A stretch of DNA of 64,000 nucleotides, from contig OX638379.1 in the NCBI GenBank assembly GCA_951813605.1, positions 4,786,062-4,850,061 of the forward strand. The letters are read 5' to 3'. Source of the stretch: an uncultured Bryobacterales bacterium. Lineage in GTDB: Bacteria; Acidobacteriota; Terriglobia; Bryobacterales; UBA6623. The first letter of the stretch is position 1; each line of letters begins with the position of its first letter. Shown piece after piece: positions 17,419-26,258 of this stretch. The notes beneath the pieces were generated by a model, which was not told where the DNA came from, did not search any database, and saw only the letters and a program-made list of their open reading frames with translations. Made by a program: the position numbers and the translations under genes.

Positions 17419-17767
17419 CGACCAACTTTACTGCAACCGGCAGGCCGCGTTGCCGCAGTGGACGACGCAACTGTCCTTCAGGACGTTGCATGGCGGGTTC
17501 CCGGCGCCCCCAGGCAGTCTCCACCCGGCCAATCGCGGGGCTGCGAAGCCTTCGAGCTTCGACGTAGAACTCCCGCACGGCCGGGGAACCTTGCGGCGCG
17601 CAATCGGACACAGGAGCGGCACTCGGACCCGATTGTGTTCGTGGGAACGCGCGCGGCGAAGGCTGGGAGCGCACCGGATCGGAGAGCGCAACTCTCGCGC
17701 CTTGATTGCTGGCCTGCGGGGAACGAGTCGCGCCGAAATGGCTCGGGGGAGCCCCAAGCCGGCAGGG
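17419..17767. other. Upstream region of wzm
   Basis: 349 bases without a recognised gene between the peptidase stop and the wzm start, both on the minus strand. It probably carries the wzm-wzt-GT promoter, but no clear motif stands out. Confidence 0.35.
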
Positions 17768-19657
17768 CTAAGGCCGCTCCGCAAGCGTGACGTCCGCGGT
17801 GAGTGCCTCGCCATCCCGAAGAAAACGAACCCTCACGACTTCGCCGACTTCGGAATCGCGCAAGGCATAGGTGAAATCGTATAGGTTTTGGACAGGCGTA
17901 TCGTTCCAGCGGGTGAGAATGTCGCCTCCTTGGAGGCCGGCCTCCGCGGCTGGAGACCCCGGGCGCACGTCGGCGAACTTGACGCCGTTCGGCACCTCTC
18001 CGAAGTCCGGCACCGAGCCAAACCAAGGTCCGTACCCGCCCCCGCCACCGTCTCCTGCAGCCGGATCGTGCCCGGACTCCGCCCTGGTCTCGACAAAAGC
18101 AAGGCGTGCGGGGAGGGAACTCACGCCGTCCACGATGTCTCGGGCGACGGCAAGCAGTCGGACGGCTGCTTCGCCGTCGATCTTTTCGGCGGTGTCTCCT
18201 GGCTTGTGGTAGTCGGAGTGCAGCCCTGAGAAGAAAAACAGCACGGGTATCTTCTTCGCGGCGAACGAGGTATGGTCGCTGGAACTGTAGCCGCTTCGCG
18301 AGCTATCGATCCGCAGGGAATGCTCCTTGCCGGCCCGCTCTACCAGCGACGCGAACTCCTCGGCTGTTCCGATTCCTCCGACATAGAGCTTGCGATTCTC
18401 GATGCGCCCGACCATGTCGAAGTTGAGCATCGCGACCGCGTTCTCGATCGGAAGCGTCGGGTGCTCCGTCCAGTGGCCGGAGCCGAGCAGCCCGATCTCC
18501 TCGCCTGCAAAAGCCAGGAACAGCAAGCCAAGCCGGTTCTTCTCCGCGCGCTCCGCATATGCGCGCGCAATTTCCAGGATTGCCGCGACACCCGAAGCGT
18601 TGTCGTCAGCGCCTGGGTGGACCTGCCCCGCCCGTGAGGGCGCCAGCGAGCCTTGCCCGCCGAGGCCGAGATGGTCGTAGTGAGCCCCGAGGACGAGGTA
18701 ATCGTCCGTCGAGCCGGGAAGGTAACCGGCGACATTGTTGACGACTGCGCGCTCGTGTTCGACATCGACCGAGAGACTGACGCGCAAGGACTCGGCAAGC
18801 GCGAACGACTGGGGCTGCTTCGACGCTTCAACGTCCCGCTGGAGCAAGCGCAGCGACCGGCCCGAGCCGCGCAGCCAGCTCTCGACGATGTCAGCCTTGA
18901 CCTGCACCATCGGAATCCCGGCGTCCGTCGGGCCCGAAACGCTTCCGAAGCGAATCAATCGATCGCGCCGGCGTCCCCGGGACCGGCTATTGACCAGCAG
19001 GACCGCTTTCGCGCCCCGGTTGCGTGCTTGGATCGCCTTGGCAATCAAGTGCGAATGCCGTGTGTATCGGCGACCCCTTTGCCGCCTTCCGCGCTCCTCG
19101 CCTTCTCCTCCGTCGTCGCGGAAAAAGTCCGGCTCATACCGCAGAAGCACCACGATCTTTCCGGTCACGTCGAAGTGCAAGTAATCGTCGTAGTCGAACT
19201 CCTCGGCGGTTGCTCCGTAGCCGGCGAAGGCGACCTGGCCCTCGACCTCTCCGCTGGCGGAGAAATTGATCGGAATGAATTCTTCCCCGACCTTAAGGTC
19301 AGCCGAGCCACGGTTTCTACTGACGCGCAGGCTGTTTCGCTCGCCCATGCTGGCGTCGGTGGTGACTTCGAACGGCTGCATGAAGGAACCGTCCTCGCCA
19401 GCCGGATTCAAGCCGATTTCACTCAACCGGTTCGCGATGTACTCGGCGGCTTGGTCGAGTTCCGGCATACCCGCGCCCCGGCCTCGCATCTCGGGGGAGG
19501 CCAGGAACCGCACGTGGTCCAGATAGCGCTCGGCAGGCGCGGCGTCCTGTGCCGCCGCAAACGAGACCAGCGCAAGCGAGACCAGCGCAAGGAGCGCGAC
19601 ACGGGGGAAGCGGAGTCGCGACGTGCTGGTTGCCGTTGAGATTCTGGGGAATGGCAT
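17768..19657 (-). CDS. Secreted M28-family metallopeptidase with C-terminal PDZ domain
   Basis: A 629-residue exported protein. The start at 19657 gives a good signal peptide (RFPRVALLALVSLALVSFAAAQ); longer in-frame readings add only low-quality sequence. The zinc-peptidase core is complete: LGAHYDHLG (His), HPGADDNASG (Asp), FAGEEIGLLGS (Glu-Glu), LNFDMVGR (Asp) and SSDHTSFAAKKIPVLFFFSGLHSDYH (His). A PA-type insert probably lies before it (FAGYGATAEEFDYDDY). The last ~80 residues are PDZ-like (VRPGSPAAEAGLQGGDILTRWNDTPV). It is likely an aminopeptidase-type enzyme outside the cytoplasm; substrate unknown. Transcribed divergently from the HlyD-type adaptor. Confidence 0.9.
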   Translation of the reverse strand: MPFPRISTATSTSRLRFPRVALLALVSLALVSFAAAQDAAPAERYLDHVRFLASPEMRGRGAGMPELDQAAEYIANRLSEIGLNPAGEDGSFMQPFEVTTDASMGERNSLRVSRNRGSADLKVGEEFIPINFSASGEVEGQVAFAGYGATAEEFDYDDYLHFDVTGKIVVLLRYEPDFFRDDGGEGEERGRRQRGRRYTRHSHLIAKAIQARNRGAKAVLLVNSRSRGRRRDRLIRFGSVSGPTDAGIPMVQVKADIVESWLRGSGRSLRLLQRDVEASKQPQSFALAESLRVSLSVDVEHERAVVNNVAGYLPGSTDDYLVLGAHYDHLGLGGQGSLAPSRAGQVHPGADDNASGVAAILEIARAYAERAEKNRLGLLFLAFAGEEIGLLGSGHWTEHPTLPIENAVAMLNFDMVGRIENRKLYVGGIGTAEEFASLVERAGKEHSLRIDSSRSGYSSSDHTSFAAKKIPVLFFFSGLHSDYHKPGDTAEKIDGEAAVRLLAVARDIVDGVSSLPARLAFVETRAESGHDPAAGDGGGGGYGPWFGSVPDFGEVPNGVKFADVRPGSPAAEAGLQGGDILTRWNDTPVQNLYDFTYALRDSEVGEVVRVRFLRDGEALTADVTLAERP

Positions 19658-19848
19658 TGGATCGCTCGCCGCTTGGAAGCGGCGGTCCGGGCGGCCGGCA
19701 TCGGGCCGGTTCCGGCGTTCGGCGCTCCAAGATCTCATTCTATCGTTGCGCGGCCTTGCAGTTTCAGCGCCCCGACCGCACCAAAAGTTGGGAAAACCCG
19801 GGGTCCGGCAATAACCCCGTGGGCGATCGCCTCGCCATATACTGCGTA

Positions 19849-19867
19849 CAGTGCTAACTGAGCACTG
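19849..19867. promoter_or_regulatory. Putative operator palindrome
   Basis: A perfect 7-bp inverted repeat, cagtgct-aactg-agcactg, lies eight bases before the adaptor start at 19876 in the divergent region. A second partial symmetry (actg-cgta-cagt) overlaps its left side at 19841-19852. The position and symmetry suit a repressor operator, but the regulator is not in the window. Confidence 0.4.
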
Positions 19868-19875
19868 CTGAAACC

Positions 19876-21333
19876 ATGGCATCCGCAACTCCCACAAGCC
19901 TCTCGTGGATCCTCCAGCCAAGATTCTTTTCCGACGCCAAGCCGGAACAGCTGCCGGCGCCTGAGTCGAACCCCGGCCCGGAAATCGTTCCGGAGCCGGA
20001 CGACGACCGGCCGCAGCTTCCCGGGTGGATCGCCGGGCTGCTAGCTCTAGGCGGCGTCGCGGTCGGCCTTGGGATCTACCAGTCGGTGCAAGGCAGGCCC
20101 GCAGAGCAGGTCGCAGCGCAGCCGGCCGTCGTCACCACGGTCGCGGCGCAAAAGACGAAATTCACAAAGTCGATCCGTGTCGGAGGCACGATCGGAGCCA
20201 CCAATTTCGCGATGATCCGGGCTCCTCGGATGGAGGGCGGAAGAGACCGGGGCGGCGGGGGATCGCTGGTCATACAGACGCTCGCGGAACCGGGCAGCAT
20301 CGTGCAAGCGGGTGACGTGGTAGCGGAGTTCGAATCCAAGCGGACTCAAGACATCCTTGACAACTACGAATCGACCCTTGCGCAAACGAAGGCCCAAGTC
20401 GGTACGCGGAAGGCGGAGATTCTGATCGCGACCGAAACTTTGCGGCAGGACTATCGGACGACAAGGTCTGAAGCGGAAAAGTCGGAATTTGACCTGCAAA
20501 CTGCCGAAGTGCGATCGGCGATCCAGGCGGAGATATTCGATCTCCTGGCACAGGAAGGCCGGGCTTCGACCGACCAGCTCGACAACGAAGTGCGCCTGCA
20601 GGAACTCGCCAACGAAGCGGAGATTCGCAGCCTGGACATCACCGTGGAGCAGGACGAGAAACGCATGGCGCGGACGAAGACGGACCTCGAGAAGATGAAG
20701 ATCCGCACCCCGGTTGGGGGACTCGTGGTAATCGAGACGATGTTCTCCAGAGGGAACTTCCAGCAGGCGGCGCCAGGTGACCAAGTGTACGGCGGCTCGT
20801 ACTTCATGCGCATCGTCGACCTCTCCAACATGGCCGTCTTCGCCCAGCTCAACCAGGCGGACAGCCAAATGGTCCAGCTCGGGGTGCCGGTGAAGGTCCA
20901 TTTGGATGCGTACCCGGACGTTTCATTCAACGCTCGGGTTAGATCTGTGGGCGCGATGGCGGTTTCCGGCGGAAGCGGCGGAGGTCGGCGGGGGCCGCCC
21001 GGGTCCCGCGGCTCGCGGGGCGATTGGATCAAGCAGGTCCCGGTGGAAATCGAGATCCTGGAGAACGACGAGCGTATCCAGCCGGATTTGTCGGCCAGCG
21101 GGGACATCATCGTTGAAGAGCTAGACGATGTGCTTATCGTGCCGCGCGCGGCGCTCTCTGCGGTCGGAGAGGCTACGATCGTCTGGTTGCAGCAGGACGA
21201 GGGATTCGTCGAACGCGAGGTGGACGTGGGCTCGCTGAGCGACACGGAAGTGGTGATCCTGTCGGGCTTGCGGGAAGGCGATCTGATCGCGGCGCAGCCG
21301 ATCGCCAGGGAGTCCGGGCTGGCGATGAGATAG
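19876..21333 (+). CDS. HlyD/RND-type periplasmic adaptor (membrane fusion) protein
   Basis: A 485-residue protein with a cytoplasmic N-terminus (about 48 residues), one membrane helix (residues ~49-70), a lipoyl-like half motif (LAEPGSIVQAGDVVAEFES), a long charged coiled coil (about 155-285), the second lipoyl half with GLVVIETMFSRGNFQQAAPGDQV, a beta-barrel and a C-terminal domain. Such adaptors bridge an inner-membrane pump and an outer-membrane channel. No pump or TolC-like gene is adjacent, so the partner is unknown. A Gly/Arg/Pro-rich stretch (SGGSGGGRRGPPGSRGSRG) interrupts the barrel region, which is unusual. Likely controlled from the palindrome just upstream. Confidence 0.85.
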   Translation: MASATPTSLSWILQPRFFSDAKPEQLPAPESNPGPEIVPEPDDDRPQLPGWIAGLLALGGVAVGLGIYQSVQGRPAEQVAAQPAVVTTVAAQKTKFTKSIRVGGTIGATNFAMIRAPRMEGGRDRGGGGSLVIQTLAEPGSIVQAGDVVAEFESKRTQDILDNYESTLAQTKAQVGTRKAEILIATETLRQDYRTTRSEAEKSEFDLQTAEVRSAIQAEIFDLLAQEGRASTDQLDNEVRLQELANEAEIRSLDITVEQDEKRMARTKTDLEKMKIRTPVGGLVVIETMFSRGNFQQAAPGDQVYGGSYFMRIVDLSNMAVFAQLNQADSQMVQLGVPVKVHLDAYPDVSFNARVRSVGAMAVSGGSGGGRRGPPGSRGSRGDWIKQVPVEIEILENDERIQPDLSASGDIIVEELDDVLIVPRAALSAVGEATIVWLQQDEGFVEREVDVGSLSDTEVVILSGLREGDLIAAQPIARESGLAMR

Positions 21334-21680
21334 GCGCGCTGCACCGGAATCTTGGATTCGTTCCGGATCCAGAGGGGTCTTGCAGCGGTGGTGTCAATGC
21401 CTGATGCCTGGTCGGCGCCGCCACGAGCCACGCATTGGTGTACGGCCCCAGAACCAGTCGCCCTTGGCACTTCGCGCTGACTCGATCGGCTGGGCCTGAA
21501 CTCGCCAGCCATCGCTTGGATGCCCCGCAGCACAGGACGCCTGACCAAGCTTCGGCGGGGCGGGCTCAGGGCGTTCCAGCGAACGCTGGCCAAGGACTGC
21601 AGAAGAGCGAAGAAACGGGCCTGCAGGACAAGTGCTAGGATCAGAGAAGCGAATGCCATCCCGCATTCCGGTTCCCCCGC
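21334..21680. other. Intergenic region before tRNA-Glu
   Basis: No gene is recognised in these 347 bases. There is an inverted repeat (ccggaa at 21344-21349 and ttccgg at 21361-21366) shortly after the adaptor stop, without a following T-run, so it is not a convincing terminator. Confidence 0.35.
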
Positions 21681-21758
21681 GTCCCCATCGTCTAGCCCGG
21701 CCTAGGACACCGCCCTTTCACGGCGGCAACGCGGGTTCGAATCCCGCTGGGGACGCCA
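21681..21758 (+). tRNA. tRNA-Glu (anticodon TTC)
   Basis: The sequence folds into a cloverleaf: acceptor gtcccca (21681-21687) pairs fully with tggggac (21748-21754), anticodon stem ccgcc/ggcgg encloses loop ctttcac with TTC at 21717-21719, and the T arm is gcggg-ttcgaat-cccgc. Discriminator G is followed by an encoded CCA (21756-21758). Confidence 0.96.
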
Positions 21759-21835
21759 ATTCCATCCGTCGCGGGACACCCTTGTTCCCGGGTTCTGCTA
21801 GACTTCCGTAGCCTCCGCTACCGCGAGGCCGTGGC

Positions 21836-23227
21836 GTGCTTCTATTTCTGATCGCGTACTGCCTGCTGCTCCTGTTAGTCGGAGCGCTCGCATCGCGCTC
21901 GGTGCGCCGTGCAGAGGATTTCTTCGTCGCGGGCAGGAACCTGTCTCCCGCGCTGCTCTTCTCAACATTTCTCGCGGCGAATCTAGGCGCCGGGAGCACC
22001 GTCGGGGCCGCGGAATTCGGGTACACGAGCGGATTGCCCGCATGGTGGTGGGTCGGCTCGGCCGGCATCGGGTCTCTTGCACTGGCATTCCTCGTGGGCC
22101 CGCGCATGCATCGAGTCGCGAGGACCCTCGGTCTCTTCACCGTCGGAGACTACTTGGAGTCGCGCTACGGCCGGGCAACGCGAGTCGTGACGGCGACGAT
22201 CCTGCTTGGCGGCGCGCCGGCCATCCTGGCGGGGCAGATCATCGCGATGGGGCTTGTGCTGCGCGTCATTGCCGGTGTCCCCGAACTCTGGGGATCCATG
22301 CTTGGCGGCGCGATCGCGACTCTGTATTTCGCAATGGGCGGGCTGCGAGCGGCAGCATGGGTGAATTCATTGCAAGTTGCCGTGAAAGCGGCGGGATTCC
22401 TTATCGCGGTGCCTTGGATGATCGCTGCGAGCGGCGGCTGGCCAGCCCTAGCCGCGGCCGCGCCCGGCAAGGAGGCTCTCGGGATTCATGGCGCGGGCGC
22501 TCAAGAGACAGCGCAGCTGGTCCTGATGCTGGCGCCCGCGTTCGTGGTGTCCCCGGGCCTGTTGCAAAAGCTCTACGGCGCAAGAGACGAGACGGCCGTG
22601 CGAACCGCGGTGGGCCTGCAAGGCATGGCATTGCTCGGCTACGCGTTTCTCCCTGTCCTGCTCGGCATGGTCGCCAGGGTCCACTTCCCGCGCCTGGGGA
22701 ATCCCGGGCTGGCGCTAATCAAGCTGTTCGGCGAAGCCGCGCCGGCATGGCTGGGCGGGCTGATGCTCGCCGCCGTCTTCTCGGCGGAAGTCAGCTCGGC
22801 GGACGCCGTGCTGTTCATGATCACGACCTCGGCAGTCCGAGATATCCTGGAGCCGCTCAAGGGCGGGCAGGTGACCGACGCTTCGCTGCTCAAGCTGGCA
22901 AGGCGGTCCGCCGTGGCGGCCGGTGCCGCGGGCGTCCTGCTGGCCCGCCGGTTCCAGTCGGTTCTGTCCGCACTGAGCTTCTTCTACAGCCTGCTGACCG
23001 TAACGTTGTTCGTGCCCTTGGTCGCCGGCCTGTTCTGGAAGCGGCCCGGCCAGCGCACGGCGCTCGCTGCCATCGCCTGCTCGCTTGTCGCGGCAGCTGT
23101 CGCGCTCGTCTGTCCAAACGCTCTGGGCCGCTGGATCGGCCCCGTGCCCGCAGGCATCGCGGCCAGTGCCGCCGTCTACGTTTCGAGGGCATTCTCGTTG
23201 AAGCGGCACAGCCCGTATACTGGCTGA
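21836..23227 (+). CDS. Sodium:solute symporter (SSS family)
   Basis: A 463-residue membrane protein of the SSS family (PF00474) with about 13 helices. RRAEDFFVAGRNLSPALLFSTFLAANLGAGSTVGAAEFGYTSGLPAWWWVG is the usual first-helices pattern (A-x-D-F-F-x-A-G-R and G-x-S-x-x-G). Start is GTG at 21836. The substrate is unknown. It precedes a second SSS gene by 12 bases; the two proteins are not close copies. Confidence 0.87.
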   Translation: MLLFLIAYCLLLLLVGALASRSVRRAEDFFVAGRNLSPALLFSTFLAANLGAGSTVGAAEFGYTSGLPAWWWVGSAGIGSLALAFLVGPRMHRVARTLGLFTVGDYLESRYGRATRVVTATILLGGAPAILAGQIIAMGLVLRVIAGVPELWGSMLGGAIATLYFAMGGLRAAAWVNSLQVAVKAAGFLIAVPWMIAASGGWPALAAAAPGKEALGIHGAGAQETAQLVLMLAPAFVVSPGLLQKLYGARDETAVRTAVGLQGMALLGYAFLPVLLGMVARVHFPRLGNPGLALIKLFGEAAPAWLGGLMLAAVFSAEVSSADAVLFMITTSAVRDILEPLKGGQVTDASLLKLARRSAVAAGAAGVLLARRFQSVLSALSFFYSLLTVTLFVPLVAGLFWKRPGQRTALAAIACSLVAAAVALVCPNALGRWIGPVPAGIAASAAVYVSRAFSLKRHSPYTG

Positions 23228-23239
23228 ACGGATCGTCGT

Positions 23240-24907
23240 ATGGAGACAAGCCTTCTGGCCATCGATTGGGTCGTCATAGCCCTTTACTTCGCCATGATGG
23301 TCGCGGTCGGACTGGCCGCCGCCCGCAATGTCAAGAAGACCGCCGACTACTTCCTCGGCAACAGGAGCTTCAACGTCTGGCTGGTGATCGGCCAAGCGCT
23401 CGGCGTGGGAACCCACGCCGAGATGCCTGTCTCGCTCGCCGGGAAGGTCTACCAATCAGGGTATGCCGGCATCTGGTACCAGTGGAAGAACCTTTTCATC
23501 ACGCCGTTCTACTGGGTGCTCGCCCCGCTCTTCCGCCGCTTCCGCCGGACGACCACGGGGGAAGTCTACGAGGACCGCTATGGCGAGTGGATGGGCGCGG
23601 TCTACACCGTCTTCGCGCTGGCGTACTTCACCTTCAACATGGGGGCGATGCTCAAGGGCGCCGGCAAGCTGGTCAGCGTGGCCTCGGGAGAGGTCGTCTC
23701 AGCCAACGCCGTGGTTCTCGCCATGACCGCGACGTTCCTGCTCTACAGCTTCGTGGGCGGGCTCGTTTCGGCCGCCTACACGGACTTCGTCCAAAGCCTG
23801 TTCATCGTCGCCCTGAGCTTCCTGCTGATTCCAATCGGCTTGCGCGAGACCGGGGGCTTCACAGGCATTCGCGAGACGCTGGATCCGAGCATGCTCTCGA
23901 TGGTCACCCCCGGGGACGTCGGCGTGTTCACGATCGTCATGCTCACCTTGAACGGTCTCATCGGCATCGTCGCGCAGCCGCACATCCTGGCGAGCGTGGG
24001 CACCGGGGAGGACGAGCGGTCCTGCCGGGTCGGCATGGCCTACGGCAACTTCATCAAGCGCTTCTGCACCATCGGCTGGGCCTTGGTCGGCGTCATCGTA
24101 GCGGTGCTTCTCCTGCAGAGGGGCGAAGCCGCCTTCGCCGATCCCGAGGACGCCTTCGGTTACGCGACGCGCGAACTGCTGTTCCCGGGCGGGCTGGGCC
24201 TGATGATCGCTTGCGTGCTCGCGGCCAACATGTCGACCGGCTCGGCCTTCATGGTCGATAGCGCGGCCCTCTTCACCCAGAACTTCTACCGCCGTTACGT
24301 GGCAAAGGGCCGTACCGACCGACACTATCTTTGGTCGGGCCGATTCGCCGGCGTGGCAATCACCTTGCTGGGGGTGGTGTTCGGCCTTTTTGTGGGCAGC
24401 GTGCTGCAGGCTTTCTTGTTCACCGAGACGATCGCGGCCTTCATGGGGATCAGCATGTTCGGCGCAATTTCCTGGCGGCGATCGAACCGCTGGGGGGCGC
24501 TCGCCAGCCTGCTTGTCTCCTCGGCCGTGTTCTTCTGGCTAACCCACTCAGAATTCGGAGTGCTCCTGCAATGGGAAGCGGCGAACTTCGCGATCGCGCT
24601 CGTAGCAGGATTCGCATCCTTGGCGGCGGTGAGCCTGGCAACGGCGCCGGAATCCGGAGAGAGGCTCGAATCGTTCTACGAACGCCTAGACAGGGCTTCG
24701 CGATGGGACGCGCGAGCCGGCCGCGAGGTTGACGACAGCCGGCCGGGCAACGCGCTGCTATTCGTCCACTTGTTCGACCTGCGACTGCGACGAGGGCTGG
24801 CGAGCTTCTACCAGAGATTCCGCGTGGACCTGAACGGGCTGGCCGTGGCGGCTGTCGTGGTGGTTGCTTTGATCGCGCTGGCCAAGGGAATCCTCTGGTT
24901 GCCGTAA
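23240..24907 (+). CDS. Sodium:solute symporter family protein
   Basis: A 555-residue SSS-like transporter with about 13 membrane helices. KTADYFLGNRSFNVWLVIGQALGVGTHAEMPVSLAGKVYQSGYAGIWYQWKNLF and later LAANMSTGSAFMVDSAALFTQNFYRRYV fit the SSS fold. A ~65-residue soluble stretch (SGERLESFYERLDRASRWDARAGREVDDSRP) lies before the last helix. It follows the first symporter and precedes a sugar-type oxidoreductase and a hydrolase, suggesting uptake of a carbohydrate or organic acid, but this is inference only. Confidence 0.85.
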   Translation: METSLLAIDWVVIALYFAMMVAVGLAAARNVKKTADYFLGNRSFNVWLVIGQALGVGTHAEMPVSLAGKVYQSGYAGIWYQWKNLFITPFYWVLAPLFRRFRRTTTGEVYEDRYGEWMGAVYTVFALAYFTFNMGAMLKGAGKLVSVASGEVVSANAVVLAMTATFLLYSFVGGLVSAAYTDFVQSLFIVALSFLLIPIGLRETGGFTGIRETLDPSMLSMVTPGDVGVFTIVMLTLNGLIGIVAQPHILASVGTGEDERSCRVGMAYGNFIKRFCTIGWALVGVIVAVLLLQRGEAAFADPEDAFGYATRELLFPGGLGLMIACVLAANMSTGSAFMVDSAALFTQNFYRRYVAKGRTDRHYLWSGRFAGVAITLLGVVFGLFVGSVLQAFLFTETIAAFMGISMFGAISWRRSNRWGALASLLVSSAVFFWLTHSEFGVLLQWEAANFAIALVAGFASLAAVSLATAPESGERLESFYERLDRASRWDARAGREVDDSRPGNALLFVHLFDLRLRRGLASFYQRFRVDLNGLAVAAVVVVALIALAKGILWLP

Positions 24908-25024
24908 CTGCCCGGCGGCGCCAGCAATTCGCCGCCATTCCCGGAGCTGGAGTGCTTCCAGCAACAGCATCCGGCTGGACAGGGATGCCGCTGCGCCGTA
25001 TGATGACGGCGGAGGAAAGATGCG

Positions 25025-26242
25025 ATGCCCTCCCGGCGACAGTTCCTTGGCGGATCCGGTGTAAGCGCCGCCGCGCTTGCGATGGCGGCGGCAGGACGCC
25101 CTGGCAAGGCGGCCCCCGCCGATTTCTCTAAGCAGGTCCGTATCGGCGTTGTCGGCGGCGGGTTCGGGCGGCAGTTCTACTGGCACGAGCACCCGAATTG
25201 CGTCGTGGACGCAGTGACTGACCTGCGAGCGGACCGTCGGCAGGCGCTGCAAGAAACCTACCGCTGCGACACTGTCTATCCATCCCTGGAGGCGATGCTG
25301 CGAGAGCATCGCGGACTGGACGCAGTTGCGGTCTTCAGCGGCGCGCCGAGCCATTTCCGTCACGCCGAGATGTGCATGAATCGGGGACTGCACGTAATCT
25401 CCGCTGTTCCGGCCGTGATGTCGCTCGAGGACGCCGGAAGGCTTCGCGATCTCAAGTACCGCACTGGGCTGCGCTACATGATGGCGGAAACCAGCTACTA
25501 CCGCCAGCCGAATATCTATGCACGCAACCTGTTGGACGAAGGCGGGTTCGGGGAACTGTACTACAGCGAGCTGGAGTACTACCACGACCGGGGCGACCTG
25601 GATGCCCTGCTCTCGGACAAGTCCACCCGGTTCTACGAGCCGGACGGCTCCCGCTCCTGGCGCTGGGGCATTCCGCCGATGCTGTACCCGACCCACTGCC
25701 TCGGCCATATCGTCGGTGTCACCCGCGAGCGCATCCGGAGCGTTTCGTGTCTCGGCTGGGGGGACTCGCATCCCTGGCTAACGGAGAACTCTTACCGGAA
25801 CCCGCACTGGTGCCAGACGGCCCTGATGCAAACGGACCGGGAGCACATGGTGCGATGCAACGTCTTCTGGATCGCCACGGCGGACGGTGAAAGGGCCCGG
25901 TGGTTCGGAACCCGAGGGTCCTTGCACATGGCAGTCAACGGCCTCCACGGCGACGCATGGCTGCCCCGCTCCCACAAGCTTGACCGGCACGAGCGGGTCC
26001 AGCCGATCGAGATTCCGCAGTACTGGAAGAGCGACATGCTGCCGGAATCCATGCGACACCCGAGCGGCCACGACGGGAGCCACACGTTTATCGCCGCCGA
26101 GTTCGTCAACGCCCTGGTCGCTGATCGCGAGCCGGCGATCGATGTCCACGAGGCGCTGGCCATGACCGTACCCGGCATCGTCGCCCACCAGTCGGCGCTG
26201 AGGAACGGGGAGCAACTCGAAGTGCCCCGCTTCGATCCATAA
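25025..26242 (+). CDS. Tat-exported Gfo/Idh/MocA-family oxidoreductase
   Basis: A 405-residue protein with a twin-arginine signal (SRRQFLGGSGVSAAALAMAAAG) and an NAD-binding Rossmann motif (IGVVGGGFGRQFY, about residues 40-52). The Gfo/Idh/MocA core follows, including GLHVISAVPAVMSLEDA, where the usual catalytic E-K-P is replaced by V-P-A-V. That change suggests altered chemistry or loss of canonical dehydrogenase activity. Known relatives with this signal act on sugars or cell-wall glycans in the periplasm. It starts 118 bases after the symporter, with ggaggaaag upstream, and is followed by a secreted hydrolase. Confidence 0.87.
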   Translation: MPSRRQFLGGSGVSAAALAMAAAGRPGKAAPADFSKQVRIGVVGGGFGRQFYWHEHPNCVVDAVTDLRADRRQALQETYRCDTVYPSLEAMLREHRGLDAVAVFSGAPSHFRHAEMCMNRGLHVISAVPAVMSLEDAGRLRDLKYRTGLRYMMAETSYYRQPNIYARNLLDEGGFGELYYSELEYYHDRGDLDALLSDKSTRFYEPDGSRSWRWGIPPMLYPTHCLGHIVGVTRERIRSVSCLGWGDSHPWLTENSYRNPHWCQTALMQTDREHMVRCNVFWIATADGERARWFGTRGSLHMAVNGLHGDAWLPRSHKLDRHERVQPIEIPQYWKSDMLPESMRHPSGHDGSHTFIAAEFVNALVADREPAIDVHEALAMTVPGIVAHQSALRNGEQLEVPRFDP

Positions 26243-26258
26243 CGAGGAGGCCCGAGCC

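Noticed and set aside
19561-19591. Direct repeat gagaccagcgcaagc inside the M28 gene
   Set aside because: It only encodes the repetitive Ala-Leu-Val-Ser stretch of the signal peptide; low complexity, no sign of a mobile or regulatory element.
19658-19921. 88-residue extension of the M28 peptidase frame
   Set aside because: It would place low-quality sequence before a clear signal peptide and overlap the divergent adaptor gene.
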